A stretch of DNA of 6,344 nt from UBA9732 sp963615565 (GCA_963615565.1 CAVEGR010000024.1:1-6344), one strand, 5' to 3'. Positions 1 to 6,244 are shown, counted from the stretch's first letter. Program-made: numbers and translations. Notes: a model not told the origin generated them from the letters alone.

Positions 1-361
1 TGATAAATTTGAAAATTTTGAAGATGTTGCTCGTTCTGAAAATGGTCTTTTATATATTACAAAAAACACAAATGCTTTTTTGAGCGCAAAAGTAAATCAA
101 ACAATAGACCTTGGAAGTCACTGGCTCTATATTGCAAATGTCACTCAAGCACAAAAACTAAGTGATGAAAAATCTTGCACATATTCATATTATCTTTCAA
201 ATATAAAACCAAAACCCATTGAGAGTTCTCCCAACGCTGAAAAGAAAACTGGGTGGGTATGTAAGATATGTGGTTATATTCATGAATCTGAAGAACTTCC
301 CCAAGACTTTATATGCCCAATTTGTAAGCACGATGCTAGTGCTTTTGAGAAAATAAAGTAG
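1..361 (+). CDS. Flavin reductase-rubredoxin fusion, C-terminal fragment (Hrb-like)
   Basis: The reading frame is open from base 2 to the TAG at 359-361, so the gene began before the window. A TTG at 80 is only an internal codon, because the frame upstream of it reads as good protein. The first ~75 visible residues (including LGSHWLYIANV) resemble the end of a flavin reductase-like FMN-binding split-barrel domain. The last ~36 residues are a rubredoxin-like domain: GWVCKICGYIH, then P..FICPICK. The four iron-ligand Cys codons are at 260, 269, 314 and 323. Only 14 residues separate the two CxxC pairs, which is the short rubrerythrin-type form rather than a full rubredoxin. Proteins of this layout (compare high-molecular-weight rubredoxin of Moorella) pass electrons from NAD(P)H through flavin to an Fe centre, for example to oxygen- or NO-detoxifying flavodiiron proteins in anaerobes. 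Domain assignment is firm for rubredoxin and good for the flavin part; the physiological partner is inferred. It is probably host core sequence unrelated to the neighbouring operon. Confidence 0.85.
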   Translation, partial: DKFENFEDVARSENGLLYITKNTNAFLSAKVNQTIDLGSHWLYIANVTQAQKLSDEKSCTYSYYLSNIKPKPIESSPNAEKKTGWVCKICGYIHESEELPQDFICPICKHDASAFEKIK

Positions 362-483
362 AGCCAATAACGCAGTGTTTGCTATAACCCCATAATCCTC
401 ACACATGTGCATATAAACAGAGAGAGTTCCCTAGATGAAATTTAGCAACATCTTTGTGATACAACATCGCTTTTAAGAGGCAC
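362..483. other. Convergent intergenic spacer, no clear terminator
   Basis: This 122-base gap lies between the stop of the redox gene (+) and the stop of the large helicase gene (-). I looked for a hairpin followed by a T-run on either strand and found none. The only notable items are an 8-bp palindrome CACATGTG (402-409) and a 7-bp direct repeat CAACATC (446-452, 462-468), both likely chance. Transcription of either gene may end by a factor-dependent mechanism or run into the opposite gene. Confidence 0.5.
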
Positions 484-3400
484 TCATAACTTAAAAATCT
501 TTGCAAGTTCCTGATCTAAAGTTCCATCTTTTGCAAACTTAAGAGTATCACAAAGTTTAATATTATATTCTTTTATTTTGACTGTATTAGCAAAATCTAA
601 AAGATAACTCAAGCAAATTCTGTAAAGAATTTCAGTTGGAGCACATCCATATACCTGTTTAGCAAATATGTGAGAAATGCGTTCATTAGCATTTGGATAA
701 AGACTCTCCATCTTTTCACTTCTATAAAGTCTTTTGACAATTTCTGCAATATACATTCCTGATTTCATGTAGAGATCTGCAAAAGTCTTTGTTGGATCAT
801 CAAAACAACCAGGATTTTCTTTTTCAAGCATATCTACCATATCTATAACAACCTTCCTTGGTGTAAAGATTTGGTTGTTCTTCTGTGGCGGAATATAGTC
901 AAAGATGTCTTCCTTTTTGTCTTCTTCAAAGTAATTGGCAAGTTCTTTTTTCTTTTTAAGAAACTCTTTTACAGAGTCATTAAATACAACAGGTTCAAAC
1001 AAATGTCCATCAAAGTGCTTTGTTTGCCCCGTCTCTGCATCATCATAATCACCACCATCACGCAAGAACCTAAACTGCTCTAGTGTGATACTTGTAACAT
1101 CCTTAAAGACTTCATCTGGAATCTTTTGGTCAAAGGTCTCTAATGTAACACTGTCATCCCCATAGGCCATAAGAAAAGACGGGATAGTACGAGAAAAGCC
1201 TCTAAGATGGTCTTTGATAGAATCTTCTATAGAAAGTTTTTCTTTTTCTAATTTCTTATTTTCTATAATCTTTACAGTCTCTTCTTGTGCACATTCTACA
1301 AATTCTTCAATTGTATTTTGAAGAGATTCTATAAGATCTTTTGCTTGCTCTTTTTGTTTTTGGTCAAACTCATCGTTTACCTGTTTTTCAGTTTTACCAA
1401 GAACCGCAAGATTTTCCAAGGCATCCTTTCTTTCCATTTCCAGTGTGCATGTTTGAATTTTGTAAGTGTCTACAACAGTGTCAATTCTATAATTTGCATT
1501 AGTATTAAGCTGGCGTGTTATCTGTTTTTCTGTAGAGCTTTTAATCCCATCACCATAATGCTCTTTTGCAGTCTGCACAACATTTGCAATGACTTTTTCC
1601 TGCACGGCATCCTTGAGCTTTTGCACCTGAGTATCTATCTTGGACGGCATCTCTGAGACAACATCTACACCCAATGTGACGTCTTCAATGGTCTTGTAAA
1701 TCTTATCTCCAAACACTTCTGGTGTTAACCCGATAATAACGTCATCACTTAAATTTACGTTTCCATCAGAATCTAGTGGTATTTCCTGAGCTGCTTTGTC
1801 GTCTATTTGTCCCTTGTTCTTTGGCTCTTTTACTGGTGTAAACTGCTTAATAATATCCATTACAACAGAAGGTGCATGGAAAACATTTGTAATGTTTTGG
1901 AAAAGATAGTCAGACAAGAAACAGCTTTTTACAACTTCTTGAGATTTAATCTTTCTTGGAATACTTAAAACTTTTGCAGCATCAAGCTCTACCATTTCTC
2001 CGTTATCGTCTTCACCAATAACAGGAAAGAAGTTGAGAAGTTCTCTTACGTTCTTTTTGCGAGTTTCCATGTCTCCATGGCCTGCAGCTGTGCTTGTATA
2101 TAAATCATTGGCAAACTGCTCAAATGTAACAAGAGTTCTTGCTGGATCAAAGTCAAATACATAAGCATTTTCTTTTCTAAAAGACTCTGTGCCATACTTA
2201 AAAAGACATGGATTTTGTGCTCTAAAAGCTGCTTGCATATACAAAGACGGAGACTTTATGTTAGAAAGCATAAGAACTGCTGTCCATTGAGGAATTGTAA
2301 CGCCTGTAGTAAGCTGTCCAACAGAAAGAGTAATAGTTTTGTCGTATTTTTTAATAGCATCTTTTACTTTATCAAAAGCTTTTTTAGTTTCACTGTCGTC
2401 ATCTAACTTGCCATCACCAGCTGCCAAAACAATCTTGTAATCCTTAAAAATTGGATGTTTTTCAAGTTTTCTTGCCAGTAATGTTGCAGATTCAACTCTG
2501 TTTAACAGCCAAAATGTATGCTTAAGCTCGTTTCTAAGTTTTGGTGTGCTAAATGGATATTTTTCCAAAGTTGTAAGAGCATCCAAGAACTTGTCTACAG
2601 CCTCATTGTGAATAAACCTTGAATCATTGGTTGCAAAGAACTCATTGAGATCAAAAGCATAGTCTCTTGTTTCACCGTTTATCTCTGTTCCTTTGGAAAG
2701 CTCATCTTTTACAATTTCACTCATTTGGTATGTAAATAGGTTAAGTTTTGGAAGATCTCCATAAGGATTTTCGCCTTTTCCATGCCAGTTGAGTTTCTTG
2801 GACTGTTCATCTGCATATGTCCAGTTGTAAATAGCGTCACTGTGGAACTTGTCATTTGCAAGAGCCTTAAAAGGTGTTCCTGAAAGATGTAATGTAAATT
2901 TTCTACGAATTCTATTAAAAGCTAAGTCTGTTTTATACGTATCTACACCCTCATGGGCCTCATCTATTACAAGTACATCCCAGTTTGTTGCTATGACTTC
3001 ACTAAGTTTATTGCCTTCATTTCCTCCAAAATGGATGGATCCTTTTAAGTCTTGAAGCGATACAAACTCTATTAATCCCATTTTATTTGCACCCAAACTA
3101 TTAGCTCTGGCTTTTTCATCTTTTTCATAAGTAGCATAGCTAATTACAAGAGGTTTACCCAAAATGCCTTCTACTCTGCTTACAAAGAAGTACCCACCTT
3201 GGCGACCAATGAACTTTTCATAATCATCATACCAAGAATTTGCAATTGCTGGTCTATTTGTAACAATGAGAACCTTTTGGGCTTTTATTTGCTTGATAAA
3301 GTCATATGTGGTAAGCGTTTTTCCAAATCTTGGTTTTGCATTCCACAAAAACTCGCCATTTTCATGGCTTTCCATATATGCTTTAGTTTCTTGTACGGCT

Positions 3401-3831
3401 TGTTCTTGCTCTTCTCTAAGTGAGTAAGGAAAAACGTCTTTTGTATCACAAAGACCTCTGGTGATTCTAAATGTATTGAATTTCTCCTTGGAATCTGACG
3501 GACTTATATGAAACCATTCGTTTATGTCTTCTGAGTCAAAGTATTCGTTTCCTTCTTCTTGTGGTTGCTTTACTCCGTTTTTCTTAAGATATCTATGAAA
3601 ATCTCTGTCTATGAAGTTTTCTCCTGATCCATCATCATAAGTGGCCGTGCCCTGCCATTCTTTTTGTGCTTTGATTCCTGCTGTATGTGTTTGTTGCCAA
3701 ATACGCTGGTCTACATTCTGCTCTGTGTATCCAATTTTTATATAGCCATCATGATAGATAACACCTGGAGTAGTGTAAGCATATATCATTGGGACAACCT
3801 TGGAGGCAGTCTTAATCTTTATAGAAACCAT
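484..3831 (-). CDS. GIY-YIG nuclease-like / SF2 helicase / half-methyltransferase restriction protein
   Basis: This 1115-aa protein is the likely translocase-nuclease of a restriction-modification-type defence pair. Residues ~15-107 form a GIY-YIG-like (T5orf172-type) domain: IYAYT (16-20), KIGYT (32-36), conserved R43, DFHRYL (77-82) and NEYF (95-98). Residues ~135-570 are a superfamily 2 motor: Walker A AKPRFGKT (165-172), DEAH box (290-293), SGTP motif III (317-320), QLTTGVTIP motif V (506-514) and QAAFRAQNP motif VI (533-541). Residues ~795-875 are Glu/Lys-rich, predicted helical or coiled. Residues ~985-1110 are the first half of an N6-adenine methyltransferase: QIFTPR (motif X, 987-992), ADLYMKSGMY (motif I, 1018-1027), VYGCAPTEILYR (1060-1071) and a D1095 region. 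The chain ends before any NPPY motif. The ATG is supported by a GAGGTG ribosome site 7 nt upstream and shares one base with the stop of the upstream methyltransferase gene, so the two are translationally coupled. The reading frame is intact. The domain calls are seen in the sequence; DNA cleavage and phage restriction are inferred. Confidence 0.88.
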   Translation of the reverse strand: MVSIKIKTASKVVPMIYAYTTPGVIYHDGYIKIGYTEQNVDQRIWQQTHTAGIKAQKEWQGTATYDDGSGENFIDRDFHRYLKKNGVKQPQEEGNEYFDSEDINEWFHISPSDSKEKFNTFRITRGLCDTKDVFPYSLREEQEQAVQETKAYMESHENGEFLWNAKPRFGKTLTTYDFIKQIKAQKVLIVTNRPAIANSWYDDYEKFIGRQGGYFFVSRVEGILGKPLVISYATYEKDEKARANSLGANKMGLIEFVSLQDLKGSIHFGGNEGNKLSEVIATNWDVLVIDEAHEGVDTYKTDLAFNRIRRKFTLHLSGTPFKALANDKFHSDAIYNWTYADEQSKKLNWHGKGENPYGDLPKLNLFTYQMSEIVKDELSKGTEINGETRDYAFDLNEFFATNDSRFIHNEAVDKFLDALTTLEKYPFSTPKLRNELKHTFWLLNRVESATLLARKLEKHPIFKDYKIVLAAGDGKLDDDSETKKAFDKVKDAIKKYDKTITLSVGQLTTGVTIPQWTAVLMLSNIKSPSLYMQAAFRAQNPCLFKYGTESFRKENAYVFDFDPARTLVTFEQFANDLYTSTAAGHGDMETRKKNVRELLNFFPVIGEDDNGEMVELDAAKVLSIPRKIKSQEVVKSCFLSDYLFQNITNVFHAPSVVMDIIKQFTPVKEPKNKGQIDDKAAQEIPLDSDGNVNLSDDVIIGLTPEVFGDKIYKTIEDVTLGVDVVSEMPSKIDTQVQKLKDAVQEKVIANVVQTAKEHYGDGIKSSTEKQITRQLNTNANYRIDTVVDTYKIQTCTLEMERKDALENLAVLGKTEKQVNDEFDQKQKEQAKDLIESLQNTIEEFVECAQEETVKIIENKKLEKEKLSIEDSIKDHLRGFSRTIPSFLMAYGDDSVTLETFDQKIPDEVFKDVTSITLEQFRFLRDGGDYDDAETGQTKHFDGHLFEPVVFNDSVKEFLKKKKELANYFEEDKKEDIFDYIPPQKNNQIFTPRKVVIDMVDMLEKENPGCFDDPTKTFADLYMKSGMYIAEIVKRLYRSEKMESLYPNANERISHIFAKQVYGCAPTEILYRICLSYLLDFANTVKIKEYNIKLCDTLKFAKDGTLDQELAKIFKL

Positions 3832-3844
3832 TATGCTTCACCTC
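3829..3844 (-). promoter_or_regulatory. Ribosome binding site and TAATG coupling junction
   Basis: On the minus strand GAGGTG (3839-3844) lies 7 nt before the ATG (3829-3831) of the helicase gene. The SD sits inside the last codons of the methyltransferase gene, whose TAA (3831-3833) overlaps the ATG by one base. This fixes the helicase start and implies termination-reinitiation coupling, which would keep the two products in a set ratio and delay the helicase/nuclease relative to the methyltransferase. Confidence 0.85.
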
Positions 3845-5867
3845 TCAAACTTGTTACACGATTTTTCATATAGAAAAATTCACCATCGCTTATATTAAAT
3901 AACTGGCAAAGCTGAATATCAATGTCTTTCTTAAAATTAATGAAAGGATTACCATCAGTATAATCTCGCAAATCAGGCACTTTTTTCCCAAGGGAAGTAA
4001 GTGCCTCATCGGTTAACAAAAATGCATACCTAATAAAATAAGATCTTGCATAGTCGTAGAAGTTTTTTGCCTCTTCATAGGTATTGAAAGAGCTAAGGGC
4101 AAGTCTTGACCTTCCAAAAGCAGAGTGATTATCTATAAGTTCAAGTTGGTTATCTCTTTTTTGCCCACCTGCGTTGGCACTCGATACAACCACTTGCCAT
4201 TGGGAAATATACTCAGCGTTTCTGGTAATTACATCTCTATTAGCAACGAACCATGTAGCTCTTCCTGCTTTTCCTGCTTTGTCATTTGTAAAAAGTTTGA
4301 TTTCCGTTGCAAAATCAATATTTTTATCGAAGCCGTCATATTTTCTAACTTTAGAAGGGTTGTTTTCCACAAAATCACTTTCAATCGGGAAAAGTGAACG
4401 AGGAAGAATAGCATCGTGAAGAAAGGAGAGACCGTATTTTTTCATTCCAATATTAATTTTTTGTTCTATAGGCAAATCATGAGGGTCAAGTGGCATTAAA
4501 TTATCTCCTGGATTATCTGCATGAACACTGAACCCTTCGTCTTTCTTTGCATAGATGTATGTAAAACCATCTGTTTTTTTCTTGTGATTTTTGACAACAA
4601 TGGTTATTCCATCAGACAAACTTGCTAAATTGCCGAAAAGCTCACTTGCATCAGGATAAAACTTAACTACTGAAAGACTTTTATCATTAATCTGATTCTT
4701 GCCAAAATTCTGCATACCTTTTCCAGCCTGATGTATCCACCTTCCTCCTGGATAGATAAGGACAGAGGTGTTTTCTGTAAGTTCATCTGCAGCATTTTGA
4801 AAATACTGAAAAATGTTCGTCATTGGTTTTTGGCCATTGGACTTTGAAACACTGTCCAACGATTCTTTCTGATATGGTGGATTGCCTATTACAAAATCGA
4901 ACATTTTCTTTCCCATATTATACCCCTCGCTTAGTTTGAGCTTTTTATATTCTATTGTTTTATTATCCTTCCAATTTTTGATAATGCAAGGCTTTGTTGG
5001 ACTTTCTTTTGGCTCTTCAAAGTTAAATAAGTCCATTTGGTCATCTTCTGGTGTTTTAAGCCTTCCAAATGGAATTGTGTCCAAAAGACCATCCATTTGC
5101 CAAAGATTCCAGCTAATTATGTTAGCAATTGTTAAAAGATCTTCTTCTTGTGGCTCTTCTTTCCACCTTTCCGTATAGTAATCTATAAATGTTAAAAAGA
5201 AGTTTATTCTTGCAATTAGAAGGCTGTCTCCTTGGTATTCAAATCCATAACAGTTCTCAAAAGCTTTTATTGCCCATTCAGTCCATTCTTCTTGCGTTTT
5301 TGTATTTTCGTTTACTACACGCAATTTTCTATCCAGTAAGCCAATGCGTCTTACTATTGGAAGAATATAGTCGCTTGTGATTGTGTCATAACGAGATACT
5401 AGATAAGGAGCTTCTCCGCAAGTTATTTCTAAACGGCAAGAAAAAACATAGTCTTGCCATGTCTTTTCTTGTGAAAATTCTATTTTATTCTCATTTACAG
5501 TCCAAGTATGGTCATTATTTTGGGTATTGAACACGTTATTACGGCCAAACCATTGGGTATCGGCATAATTATTCATCTGGTTGCAAAGCCAGCTTGGAGT
5601 GAAGACCTCTGCCTTGGCCCGGGTGCGGTAGAGTTGTTCTTCTTTGCTTTTGCGTGCTCGGGGTTGGAGATTGACTGGGCTGTTGCCATAAAAGGCTTGC
5701 ATGGTGATTTGGTCCTTCTCTGTAAAGCCATTGTCCTTGTATGCATTTGTTGTCCAAATTATGTTCTGCTCTGTTGTTCTGTCGCACAAAAGGATTGGTA
5801 GAACATTCTTTAGCTGCTGCGAGTTGAAATCTATTAGCTGTATATCAAATTTATCCAAGCTGACCAT
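3831..5867 (-). CDS. Eco57I-like gamma-class adenine-N6 DNA methyltransferase
   Basis: Taken from the ATG at 5867 the product is 678 aa; it is the likely modification subunit paired with the downstream helicase. It transfers a methyl group from SAM to the N6 of adenine within a recognition site. Motif order is that of the gamma class: VFTPS (motif X, 88-92), RLEITCGEAPYL (motif I region, 145-156, with GEAP instead of GxG), GFEYQGDSLLIARIN (motif II/III region, 208-222) and FDFVIGNPPYQ with catalytic NPPY at 329-332. A region including TNIFQYFQ and LIYPGGRWI follows, then about 300 residues that probably contain the target-recognition domain. The start is uncertain. A TTG at 5885 gives 684 aa with no visible SD. 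The ATG at 5867 has AAGG directly against it. A TTG at 5858 has TAAGGA 8 nt upstream, the best-placed SD, and gives 675 aa. All three leave the conserved region intact. The gene is first in the operon and overlaps the next gene by one base. Family assignment is strong; target site and physiological role are unknown. Confidence 0.87.
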   Translation of the reverse strand: MVSLDKFDIQLIDFNSQQLKNVLPILLCDRTTEQNIIWTTNAYKDNGFTEKDQITMQAFYGNSPVNLQPRARKSKEEQLYRTRAKAEVFTPSWLCNQMNNYADTQWFGRNNVFNTQNNDHTWTVNENKIEFSQEKTWQDYVFSCRLEITCGEAPYLVSRYDTITSDYILPIVRRIGLLDRKLRVVNENTKTQEEWTEWAIKAFENCYGFEYQGDSLLIARINFFLTFIDYYTERWKEEPQEEDLLTIANIISWNLWQMDGLLDTIPFGRLKTPEDDQMDLFNFEEPKESPTKPCIIKNWKDNKTIEYKKLKLSEGYNMGKKMFDFVIGNPPYQKESLDSVSKSNGQKPMTNIFQYFQNAADELTENTSVLIYPGGRWIHQAGKGMQNFGKNQINDKSLSVVKFYPDASELFGNLASLSDGITIVVKNHKKKTDGFTYIYAKKDEGFSVHADNPGDNLMPLDPHDLPIEQKINIGMKKYGLSFLHDAILPRSLFPIESDFVENNPSKVRKYDGFDKNIDFATEIKLFTNDKAGKAGRATWFVANRDVITRNAEYISQWQVVVSSANAGGQKRDNQLELIDNHSAFGRSRLALSSFNTYEEAKNFYDYARSYFIRYAFLLTDEALTSLGKKVPDLRDYTDGNPFINFKKDIDIQLCQLFNISDGEFFYMKNRVTSLRGEA
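4914..4928 (-). promoter_or_regulatory. Internal Shine-Dalgarno and in-frame ATG before the NPPY half
   Basis: Inside the methyltransferase gene, on the coding (minus) strand, GAGGGG (4923-4928) lies 6 nt upstream of an in-frame ATG (4914-4916). This is a better ribosome site than any at the annotated start of the gene. Starting here gives a 361-aa protein beginning MGKKMFDFVIGNPPYQ, which is the catalytic motif IV half plus the putative target-recognition half without the SAM-binding half. The SD and ATG are seen directly; use in the cell is inference. The intervening TATAAT is not counted as a promoter because there is no matching -35 element. Confidence 0.5.
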
Positions 5868-5872
5868 CCTTA
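5856..5872 (-). promoter_or_regulatory. Ribosome binding site for the methyltransferase gene, start choice
   Basis: TAAGGA (5867-5872, minus strand) is the only good SD-like element near the 5' end of the operon. It is 8 nt from the TTG at 5856-5858 and directly abuts the ATG at 5865-5867. By spacing, TTG is favoured; by codon strength, ATG. The choice changes the N-terminus by three residues only. Confidence 0.5.
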
Positions 5873-5905
5873 GGAATTGTTCCAACTTATTTTGTCACAG
5901 TTCAT
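5870..5905 (-). other. Possible 11-codon leader ORF ending at the SD
   Basis: On the minus strand an ATG at 5903-5905 opens an 11-codon frame (MNCDKISWNNS) whose TAA (5870-5872) is part of the TAAGGA ribosome site of the methyltransferase gene. There is no convincing SD in front of it. Such a layout could couple leader translation to gene start, but a short chance ORF is equally possible. Confidence 0.2.
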
Positions 5906-5919
5906 TAAACTGGTTGGAA
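5880..5919 (-). promoter_or_regulatory. Foldable 5' leader of the operon
   Basis: The leader RNA (minus strand) can form an outer 7-bp stem, UUCCAAC (from 5913-5919) with GUUGGAA (from 5880-5886). Inside it is an abutting 5-bp stem CAGUU (5908-5912) with AACUG (5898-5902) around a 5-nt loop, leaving an 11-nt one-sided bulge (5887-5897). The fold would bury the TTG at 5885 and lies just upstream of the TAAGGA site. Pairing is seen in the sequence; a regulatory role is inferred. Confidence 0.35.
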
Positions 5920-5936
5920 AAGGTTTTCTTTTTTCT

Positions 5937-5965
5937 ATTTTACTACAAAGAATATTTTTATCCAA
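5937..5965 (-). promoter_or_regulatory. Putative sigma-70-type promoter of the methyltransferase-helicase operon
   Basis: On the minus strand TTGGAT (5960-5965) and TAAAAT (5937-5942) are separated by exactly 17 nt. The -10 matches the consensus at five of six positions and the -35 at three of six. Transcription would start near 5930, giving a leader of about 45-72 nt depending on the start codon. AT-rich DNA yields such matches by chance, so confidence is moderate; position and orientation fit the operon well. Confidence 0.5.
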
Positions 5966-6166
5966 ATATATCAGAGGTTTTTGTAAAAAGCTTTGTGAAG
6001 ATTGGTTTTGGATTTGCGAGATAAAAACATTTGCTATAGTCCCGACAATGTCCGTATTTCAGCAGTTTTGCGGTTATTATGACATTTTATGTCTAAAACA
6101 AAGCAATTTTTGCAAATTCCGACATTGATTTAAAAAGTTAAGGTGTAAGTTGGAAGTTTTTATCAT
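5966..6166. other. Non-coding region upstream of the operon
   Basis: About 200 AT-rich bases lie between the putative promoter and the upstream terminator. I see no protein-coding frame with a ribosome site on either strand; the frames that stay open are short, Phe/Cys/Lys-rich and have no recognisable motif. The only structure noted is the GACAT-type repeats at 6042-6127. An RNA gene cannot be excluded but has no support. Confidence 0.5.
6042..6127. repeat. Cluster of GACA(A/T)-type inverted repeats upstream of the operon
   Basis: There are three related elements. CCGACAATGTCCG (6042-6054) is an imperfect palindrome (GACA-A-TGTC core). GACATTTTATGTC (6081-6093) has perfect 5-bp arms around 3 nt. 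CCGACATTG (6119-6127) is a half-site-like copy of the first. They lie 75 or more bases upstream of the putative -35. They could be operators for an unlinked regulator; no controller (C) protein gene is present in the window. The pattern is weak statistically. Confidence 0.25.
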
Positions 6167-6211
6167 AAAAAAAGACTGTTGCTCAATCTTTTGATTCTTG
6201 TAACAGTCTTT
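6167..6211 (-). terminator. Rho-independent terminator of the right-edge gene
   Basis: AAAGACTGTT (6171-6180) pairs with AACAGTCTTT (6202-6211). Two more pairs (6181-6182 with 6200-6201, one of them G-U) extend the stem to 12 bp, and an inner AATC/GATT pairing (6185-6188, 6193-6196) closes the loop. Read on the minus strand the stem runs into seven consecutive T residues (complement of 6167-6173). It lies 33 bases after the stop of the leftward gene at the right edge and insulates the operon from read-through. On the plus strand the T-tail is poor. Confidence 0.85.
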
Positions 6212-6244
6212 CTGTTTACACGAGATTGGGTTTGAGATTGATGA

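Noticed and set aside
402..409. 8-bp palindrome CACATGTG in the convergent spacer as a terminator stem.
   Set aside because: Four base pairs per arm with no loop and no T-run on either side; not able to form a terminator hairpin.
1285..1656. A 123-codon plus-strand open frame opposite the helicase gene.
   Set aside because: It is antisense to an intact, motif-rich gene, its product is a Phe/Cys/Leu-rich low-complexity shadow, and it has no ribosome site or recognisable domain. The other plus-strand frames between 484 and 5885 were rejected for the same reason.
3829..3835. Possible frameshift splitting one ancestral protein into the two genes.
   Set aside because: The TAATG junction has its own well-spaced SD, both proteins have complete, independent domain sets at the junction (end of the methyltransferase C-terminal region, start of GIY-YIG), and the arrangement is typical of coupled operon genes.
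4917..4949. A perfect TATAAT hexamer (minus strand, 4917-4922) inside the methyltransferase gene as an internal promoter.
   Set aside because: No -35-like hexamer occurs 16-18 nt upstream (the sequence there is A-rich), and a start there would leave the internal ATG without its SD. It fits better as the AT-rich spacer between SD and ATG.
5701..6128. Plus-strand frames running across the 5' end of the methyltransferase gene and the upstream non-coding DNA.
   Set aside because: They are short, Phe/Cys-rich, lack SD sequences and motifs, and overlap the promoter region and the start of the real gene.
362..6166. CRISPR array, insertion sequence ends, tRNA or attachment site.
   Set aside because: No regularly spaced repeats, no terminal inverted repeats with transposase coding, no tRNA-like cloverleaf, and no matching direct repeats at the operon borders were seen by eye.
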